From G963691885 sp963691885 (GTDB lineage: Bacteria; Pseudomonadota; Alphaproteobacteria; UBA8366; Aestuariispiraceae), in contig OY829843.1 of the NCBI GenBank assembly GCA_963691885.1, positions 2,232,001-2,296,000 of the forward strand: 64,000 nt of DNA. Direction: 5' to 3'. The position numbers and the translations under genes are program-made. Below the pieces are notes generated by a model. The model worked only from the letters and a program-made list of their open reading frames with translations. It did no database searches and had not been told where the DNA came from. Positions 59,408-64,000 of this stretch are shown here, in pieces; within the stretch, counting starts at the first letter, position 1, and every line of letters starts with the position of its first letter.

Positions 59408-60901
59408 TTGCATTTATTTATGGCCACACTGTCTACTGAGACAAACACGTTCTCGCCTGTTCCGACCGAACTGGCGGATTACGAGGCGTATTATCTGCGT
59501 CACGGAACCGCTACCAATGACACGCCAAACCTGATGACAGAGGCACTTCATGTTTGGCGGCAAAAGGCGGAAGCTCTGGGCGGAAATGTGACAGAGTCTA
59601 TTGCTGCCATTGCGGAGCCTGCAGGTGTGACAACGCGATCCGCCTATTCAGCCCTCAAAGCAGAATTGTTGGACGATCTTCGTGCGGCCGACCCTGTTGA
59701 TATCGTCCTGTTGCAACTGCATGGGGCGATGGTTGCCGAAGGCTGCGACGATTGTGAGGCGGATATTGTGAGCGAGGTTCGCCGTATCTGTCCGGACGGA
59801 GTCATCGGGATCGCACTCGACTGTCACTGTCATCTGACCGGTGACCTTCTTTCGGTGGCGGATCTGGTTCTTTGCTTCAAGGAATATCCTCACGATGATG
59901 CGTCCGAACGCGCGGTGGAGTTGTTTGACCTCGCAGTTCAATCAATGCGCGGCGAGATTCAGCCGGTCATGGCGCTTTTCGATTGTCGGATGATCGCGCT
60001 CTATCAGACCAAGACCGGCGCGATGCGCGATTTTGTGGATGAGATGACGGCGACGGAAGGTCAACCCGGCATACTCTCGGTTTCGCTTGGTCACGGCTTT
60101 CCCTGGGCCGACCTTCCGGAGAATGGGGCCAGGATGCTGGTGGTCGCCGATGGTGACTTGGAACTGGCCAGATCCACGGCAGAGCAATTGGGCAGAAAAT
60201 TCTATAGCATCCGTCATCACATCGTGCCTGATTATCCTGATCTCGACACGGGTTTGACGGCGGCTTTGGCGGCCAAAATGCCTCCGGCTGTCCTTGCCGA
60301 TATGTCGGACAATACTGGTGCTGGTGCACCGGGCGACTCGACCCGTGTTTTGCGGGAAGTGCTGGACCGAAACCTCACCGATGTCGCCTCCGGATTCTAT
60401 TTTGACCCGGTAGCTGTTGAGTTGTGTGAGGATGCAGGTGAAGGCAGCCAGGTTAAATTACAACTGGGTGGTAAAGTTGAACCGGAATCCGGTCCGCCGC
60501 TCGACCTGACCGGCCGGATCATGCGCATCGCGAAGGGGTTGGAGCAGAGATTGGGGACGGGGCTGGAGCCATTGGGAACGATGGTCTGGCTAAAACTGCC
60601 CGGCAATATTGATGTTTTGATCAATAATCTGCGCATTCAGGTTTATCATCCAGATGCATTTGAGCAGATGGGAATTCGACTGGCGGACAAGAAGCTGGTC
60701 GTCGTCAAATCCCTGTTTCATTTTTTCAGTGCGTTCTCGCAAATCTCAGAGACCATCATTTTTTGTGCGACCCCAGGGCGCGTAAATCCCAGGACATCTT
60801 CCATTCCTTTCACCCGCCTGACGACAAGTTTCTGGCCCCAGGTTGAAGATCCCTTCACGACACATATGACAGCGCATTTGCGCCCACAGGAGCACCCGTA
60901 A
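59408..60901 (+). CDS. M81 family metallopeptidase (MlrC-like)
   Basis: 497 residues from TTG 59408, chosen because AAGGA lies eight bases upstream and the product then starts LHLFMATLSTETNTFSP, the family opening; ATG 59420 would shorten it. Also seen: LLQLHGAMVAEGCDDCEADI, IALDCHCHLTGD, FKEYPHDDASERAVELF, DMSDNTGAGAPGDSTRVLREV and VVVKSLFHFFSAF. It is a distant paralogue of the 45228 protein. Placed between binding protein and permeases, it probably hydrolyses the compound this transporter imports. Confidence 0.85.
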   Translation: MHLFMATLSTETNTFSPVPTELADYEAYYLRHGTATNDTPNLMTEALHVWRQKAEALGGNVTESIAAIAEPAGVTTRSAYSALKAELLDDLRAADPVDIVLLQLHGAMVAEGCDDCEADIVSEVRRICPDGVIGIALDCHCHLTGDLLSVADLVLCFKEYPHDDASERAVELFDLAVQSMRGEIQPVMALFDCRMIALYQTKTGAMRDFVDEMTATEGQPGILSVSLGHGFPWADLPENGARMLVVADGDLELARSTAEQLGRKFYSIRHHIVPDYPDLDTGLTAALAAKMPPAVLADMSDNTGAGAPGDSTRVLREVLDRNLTDVASGFYFDPVAVELCEDAGEGSQVKLQLGGKVEPESGPPLDLTGRIMRIAKGLEQRLGTGLEPLGTMVWLKLPGNIDVLINNLRIQVYHPDAFEQMGIRLADKKLVVVKSLFHFFSAFSQISETIIFCATPGRVNPRTSSIPFTRLTTSFWPQVEDPFTTHMTAHLRPQEHP

Positions 60902-60902
60902 A

Positions 60903-61883
60903 ATGCATCCGGTTCTGCGCACGATAACCCAACGCTTGTTGCTGGGACTGCTAACACTCTTCCTTGTGTCGGTTGTTATTTTCATTGGTATCCAGTTCTT
61001 GCCCGGTGATTTCGCCCAGGCAATTCTCGGACAGGCGGCAACGGAAGAGACGGTAAGGGCTCTACGCGCTGAACTGGGCTTGGATCAGACACCGCTTGTT
61101 CGATATTTCGATTGGATTGGCGGATTGCTACAGGGTGATCTCGGGAACTCTTTCACCGGTCGTAATGCCGGGGGGAATGACCTGTCGCGTCCGGTTGTGG
61201 AACTGATCGGGCCTCGTCTTGCCAACACCCTGTTTCTGGCCTCGGTGACGGCCGCGATTGCAGTGCCGCTCGCCTTGATCCTTGGCATTGCGGCCGCACT
61301 CACCCGCAACAGTCTGTTCGACAGGGTGGTGAACACGGTCACCCTGATTACGATTTCATTCCCAGAGTTTTTTCTGGCCTATATCCTCATCCTGTTGCTG
61401 GGCGTTATCTGGCCGATATTTCCGACCCTGGCGGATGTCAGTATCGGCATGGAGTTTGGCGAACGCCTGTACCGAACGACATTGCCGGCCCTCACGCTCA
61501 CCCTGGTGATCATTGCGCATATGATGCGGATGACCCGCGCCGCCATCATCAATCTGATGGCAAGCCCCTATATCGAGATGGCACGATTGATGGGCGAAAA
61601 CCCGCTTCGTGTCATTGTGCGCCACGCTTTGCCCAACGCCTGGGCCCCTATCGCCGCGGTTATCGCCTTTAACCTGGCCTATCTGATTGTCGGCGTGGTG
61701 GTGGTCGAGGTGGTCTTTGTGTATCCGGGCATTGGCCAGTTGATGGTTGACGCTGTGAGCGCCCGCGACATTCCCGTTGTTCAGGCCTGTGCGCTGATTT
61801 TTGCGGCGACCTATGTGCTGTTTAACCTCGTGGCGGACATTGTCGGTATCGTCACCAATCCAAGGCTCTTGCACCCACGATGA
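60903..61883 (+). CDS. Peptide ABC transporter permease, DppB type (second system)
   Basis: 326 residues, six membrane segments: MHPVLRTITQRLLLGLLTLFL, FDWIGGLLQGDLGNSFTGR, EAA-type loop IEMARLMGENPLRVIVRHALPN, and LMVDAVSARDIPVVQACALI. It begins one base after the M81 stop and overlaps the DppC-type gene by four bases. Confidence 0.92.
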   Translation: MHPVLRTITQRLLLGLLTLFLVSVVIFIGIQFLPGDFAQAILGQAATEETVRALRAELGLDQTPLVRYFDWIGGLLQGDLGNSFTGRNAGGNDLSRPVVELIGPRLANTLFLASVTAAIAVPLALILGIAAALTRNSLFDRVVNTVTLITISFPEFFLAYILILLLGVIWPIFPTLADVSIGMEFGERLYRTTLPALTLTLVIIAHMMRMTRAAIINLMASPYIEMARLMGENPLRVIVRHALPNAWAPIAAVIAFNLAYLIVGVVVVEVVFVYPGIGQLMVDAVSARDIPVVQACALIFAATYVLFNLVADIVGIVTNPRLLHPR

Positions 61884-62800
61884 CTGAAACCCTGACGCCC
61901 CCATCACCGAAGGACGAGGTCGCCTTTGTCCGTCGTCGCCTTACCCGGTCCGAACGGATCGCAAAGACGCTGTCCGGTGCGCCGTTCACGGCAAAACTTG
62001 GATTGCTGATCATTGCGTTCTATTTGCTGGCAGCCTTGTTTGCGCCGTTGCTCAGCCCGTTTGGTGAAGCCGAGATTGTCGGGCCACCTTATGCGCCCTG
62101 GGGCGGTGAAAACCTGTTGGGTACCGATCAGATTGGTCGTGATATATACAGTCGTCTGTTGTATGGCGCCCGAAACACGATTGGTATTGCTCTGGCGGCA
62201 ACACTTCTGGCCTTTGTCATTGGCGTTGGATTGGGGCTTGTGGCCGCAATTGACCGTGGCTGGATCGATCAGATTTTGAGCCGTGGCATCGACGTTATCA
62301 TGTCGATCCCGTCGCTGATTTTTGCACTGATGCTGTTGACGATCTCGGGGTCGTCGGTCTGGGCTTTGATTATCATCATTGCAGTTCTGGACTCGACGCG
62401 GGTGTTCCGCCTGACACGGGCAGTGGCGGTCGGTGTTGCTGTCATGGACTATGTTGAAGCGGCACGCCTGAGGGGTGAAGGCCTGGGTTGGACCATCCGG
62501 CGAGAGGTTTTACCAAACATAATGCCGCCCCTTGTTGCGGAATTCGGCCTGCGTTTCTGCTTCGTCTTCTTGACCATCGCCGCACTGTCCTTCCTTGGCG
62601 TGGGGATTCAACCCCCGAATGCGGATTGGGGCACGATGGTTCGGGAGACGGCCAACCTGCTGCAGTTTGCGCGCTTTGACCTGACCGCCGGTCTGACGCC
62701 GATGTTGCCGGCGGCCTGTATCGCCCTGCTGACCGTGGCGGTCAATTTTGTTGTGGACTGGTTTCTGAACAAGACAAGTGGATTGCGCGATGACAAATAA
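61880..62800 (+). CDS. Peptide ABC transporter permease, DppC type (second system)
   Basis: 306 residues: LGTDQIGRDIYSRLLYGARNTIG, DVIMSIPSLIFALMLLTI, EAA loop EAARLRGEGLGWTIRREVLPN, and LSFLGVGIQPPNADWGTMV. It is the partner of the preceding permease. It overlaps the following ATPase gene by 11 bases. Confidence 0.92.
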   Translation: MTETLTPPSPKDEVAFVRRRLTRSERIAKTLSGAPFTAKLGLLIIAFYLLAALFAPLLSPFGEAEIVGPPYAPWGGENLLGTDQIGRDIYSRLLYGARNTIGIALAATLLAFVIGVGLGLVAAIDRGWIDQILSRGIDVIMSIPSLIFALMLLTISGSSVWALIIIIAVLDSTRVFRLTRAVAVGVAVMDYVEAARLRGEGLGWTIRREVLPNIMPPLVAEFGLRFCFVFLTIAALSFLGVGIQPPNADWGTMVRETANLLQFARFDLTAGLTPMLPAACIALLTVAVNFVVDWFLNKTSGLRDDK

Positions 62801-64000
62801 TGCCCCGTCAGACCTTTTACTCAACATGCGAAATGTTGAGGTGGAGGGATTTTCGGACCGCGGCTGGCAGCCCATCGTCAAAGGCGTCGACCTGACCTTG
62901 CGGCGGGGCGAAGTCTTGGGCCTGATTGGTGAATCCGGGGCGGGTAAGTCTACCCTTGGTAAAGCCGCTATGGGATACGTTCAGCCGGGTTGCCGGATTT
63001 CCGGTGGCGAAATTCTTTTTGATGGTATGGATCTGGCCAAACTGTCCGATGCGGAAAAGCGGAAGATCTGGGGTCGCCGAATGACCTATGTCGCGCAATC
63101 GGCGGCGGCATCGTTTAATCCGGCCCATCGGTTGATCGAGCAGACAGTCCGATCCACGGTCCGGGAAAGTGTTATGCCGGGTGGAGAGGCGCGGGATGAT
63201 GCAAGGGGTTTGTATAAGGCTTTATCCCTGCCGGACCCGGATAATATCGGTGATCGCTTTCCCCACCAGGTTTCAGGCGGACAGTTGCAGCGGGTCATGA
63301 CGGCAATGGCGATGTCGCCCCGACCTGATGTCATTATCTTTGACGAGCCGACAACCGCTCTCGATGTGACGACCCAGGTAGAGGTTCTCTCAGCGATCCG
63401 TAAAATCGTCCGCGAAACCGGAACAGCCGCAATTTACATTACCCATGATCTCGCGGTCGTCGCCCAGATGGCGGACAAGATCAAGGTGATGCGCTATGGC
63501 AATGAAGTTGAAGAGGCACCCGCCCGCGAAATGCTGAACGCCCCGAAAGAGGCCTATACCAAGACGCTTTGGTCGGTCCGTTCGTTACGTGCCCCCGAAA
63601 AGCCCTCGGCTGAAACCCTGCTATCCGTTGAAGGCGTCGATGCCGGCTATGGCGGCGGTACGAAGGTGCTGCACGATGTTACTATCAAGCTTCCAAGGGG
63701 CCGAACTGTCGCAGTGGTTGGGGAATCCGGGTCGGGTAAATCGACGACCGCGCGGGTTATCACCGGGTTGCTGCCGCCGAGCAAAGGATCCGTTCAATTT
63801 GAGGGGCAAGCCCTGCCAGCCCGGATGGACCAGCGAAGTCGCGATCAGCTGCGCCGCATCCAGATGATTTACCAGATGGCTGATACCGCGATGAATCCCC
63901 GCCAAACCGTGGGGGAAATCATTGGTCGTCCTCTGGAGTTTTATCACGGCTTGCGCGGGCGCGAACAGGAAACCCGTGTGATAGAGCTGCTTGAAGACAT
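62790..64000 (+). CDS. Fused dual ABC ATPase (DppD-DppF type), 3' end outside window
   Basis: Open from ATG 62790 to the window edge (403 codons). First ATPase unit: Walker A GESGAGKST, VSGGQLQRVMTAMAM, Walker B VIIFDEPTTALDVTTQ, ITHDLAVVAQMADK. A second unit starts near residue 275 with VEGVDAGYGGGTKVLHDV, Walker A GESGSGKSTTARV and the Q-loop MIYQMADTAMNPRQTVGEII, where the window ends. Both halves are GsiA/YejF-like, so one polypeptide replaces the separate DppD and DppF proteins of the first system. Confidence 0.9.
   Translation, partial: MTNNAPSDLLLNMRNVEVEGFSDRGWQPIVKGVDLTLRRGEVLGLIGESGAGKSTLGKAAMGYVQPGCRISGGEILFDGMDLAKLSDAEKRKIWGRRMTYVAQSAAASFNPAHRLIEQTVRSTVRESVMPGGEARDDARGLYKALSLPDPDNIGDRFPHQVSGGQLQRVMTAMAMSPRPDVIIFDEPTTALDVTTQVEVLSAIRKIVRETGTAAIYITHDLAVVAQMADKIKVMRYGNEVEEAPAREMLNAPKEAYTKTLWSVRSLRAPEKPSAETLLSVEGVDAGYGGGTKVLHDVTIKLPRGRTVAVVGESGSGKSTTARVITGLLPPSKGSVQFEGQALPARMDQRSRDQLRRIQMIYQMADTAMNPRQTVGEIIGRPLEFYHGLRGREQETRVIELLED

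Noticed and set aside
1..64000. rRNA, tRNA, attachment sites or phage genes
   Set aside because: No sequence with tRNA arms ending in CCA, rRNA-like blocks, integrase or phage structural genes was recognised in any intergenic region.

Overview
The window looks like part of an alphaproteobacterial chromosome, probably from a marine, Rhodospirillales-like lineage. This is inferred from the repertoire: several ABC uptake systems, CaiB-type CoA transferases, M81 (MlrC) hydrolases, 2-aminoethylphosphonate catabolism, and protein sequences typical of that class. It carries about 55 intact genes, one complete insertion sequence and an unusual amount of gene debris. I saw no rRNA, tRNA or CRISPR array.

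Bases 1-21200 are accessory and visibly more A+T rich in parts. The left edge has an aspartyl/asparaginyl beta-hydroxylase-like protein overlapping a radical SAM enzyme, then a lipoprotein hydrolase. Next come an unknown membrane protein (2403-3215) and a large RTX calcium-binding protein (3246-7568) broken by one in-frame TGA. The 3' end of the RTX gene is cut by an IS66-type element (7538-9952) that has no target duplication. Beyond it lie decayed secreted-protein genes and a module of a membrane protein plus a secreted DUF2927-like protein (10941-12466). Related pieces of the same families recur at 17.8-18.3 kb and 19.4-21.2 kb. Between them sit ordinary genes: phnW-phnX (2-aminoethylphosphonate to acetaldehyde and phosphate), a photolyase, a second photolyase-like protein whose two domains are in swapped order, and a Fur-box-controlled siderophore reductase.

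Bases 21190-30781 are a sugar uptake and catabolism cluster on the minus strand. A DeoR-type regulator carrying a sugar-binding domain is followed by a binding protein, two permeases, an enoyl-CoA hydratase-like protein, a dehydrogenase, a mutarotase-like protein and an ATPase. The cluster is damaged: one permease and the mutarotase are frameshifted, and the ATPase is split into oppositely oriented halves next to truncated binding-protein and CoA-transferase genes. An inversion with flanking deletions explains this best.

Bases 31053-35927 hold an amino-group FAD oxidoreductase, an SPFH/NfeD pair, an MFS exporter and a LysR regulator. The LysR gene diverges from a tight eight-gene operon (36095-42952): a NitT/TauT-type ABC transporter, an FAD oxidoreductase, a CoA transferase, a crotonase, a 7Fe ferredoxin and a cytidine/dCMP deaminase-fold enzyme. 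This looks like an uncharacterised catabolic pathway.

Bases 42960-64000 are devoted to peptides and N-acyl amino acids. They include an MFS permease, an aspartoacylase-family enzyme, an M81 hydrolase, an M20 deacylase, a complete dpp-type ABC transporter and two tandem N-formylglutamate amidohydrolases. A second dpp-type system follows, with its own M81 hydrolase, an XRE-type regulator and a fused ATPase that runs off the right edge. Hairpins follow the binding-protein gene in three transport operons. A TGCGAAAA-centred palindrome lies next to both LysR genes.
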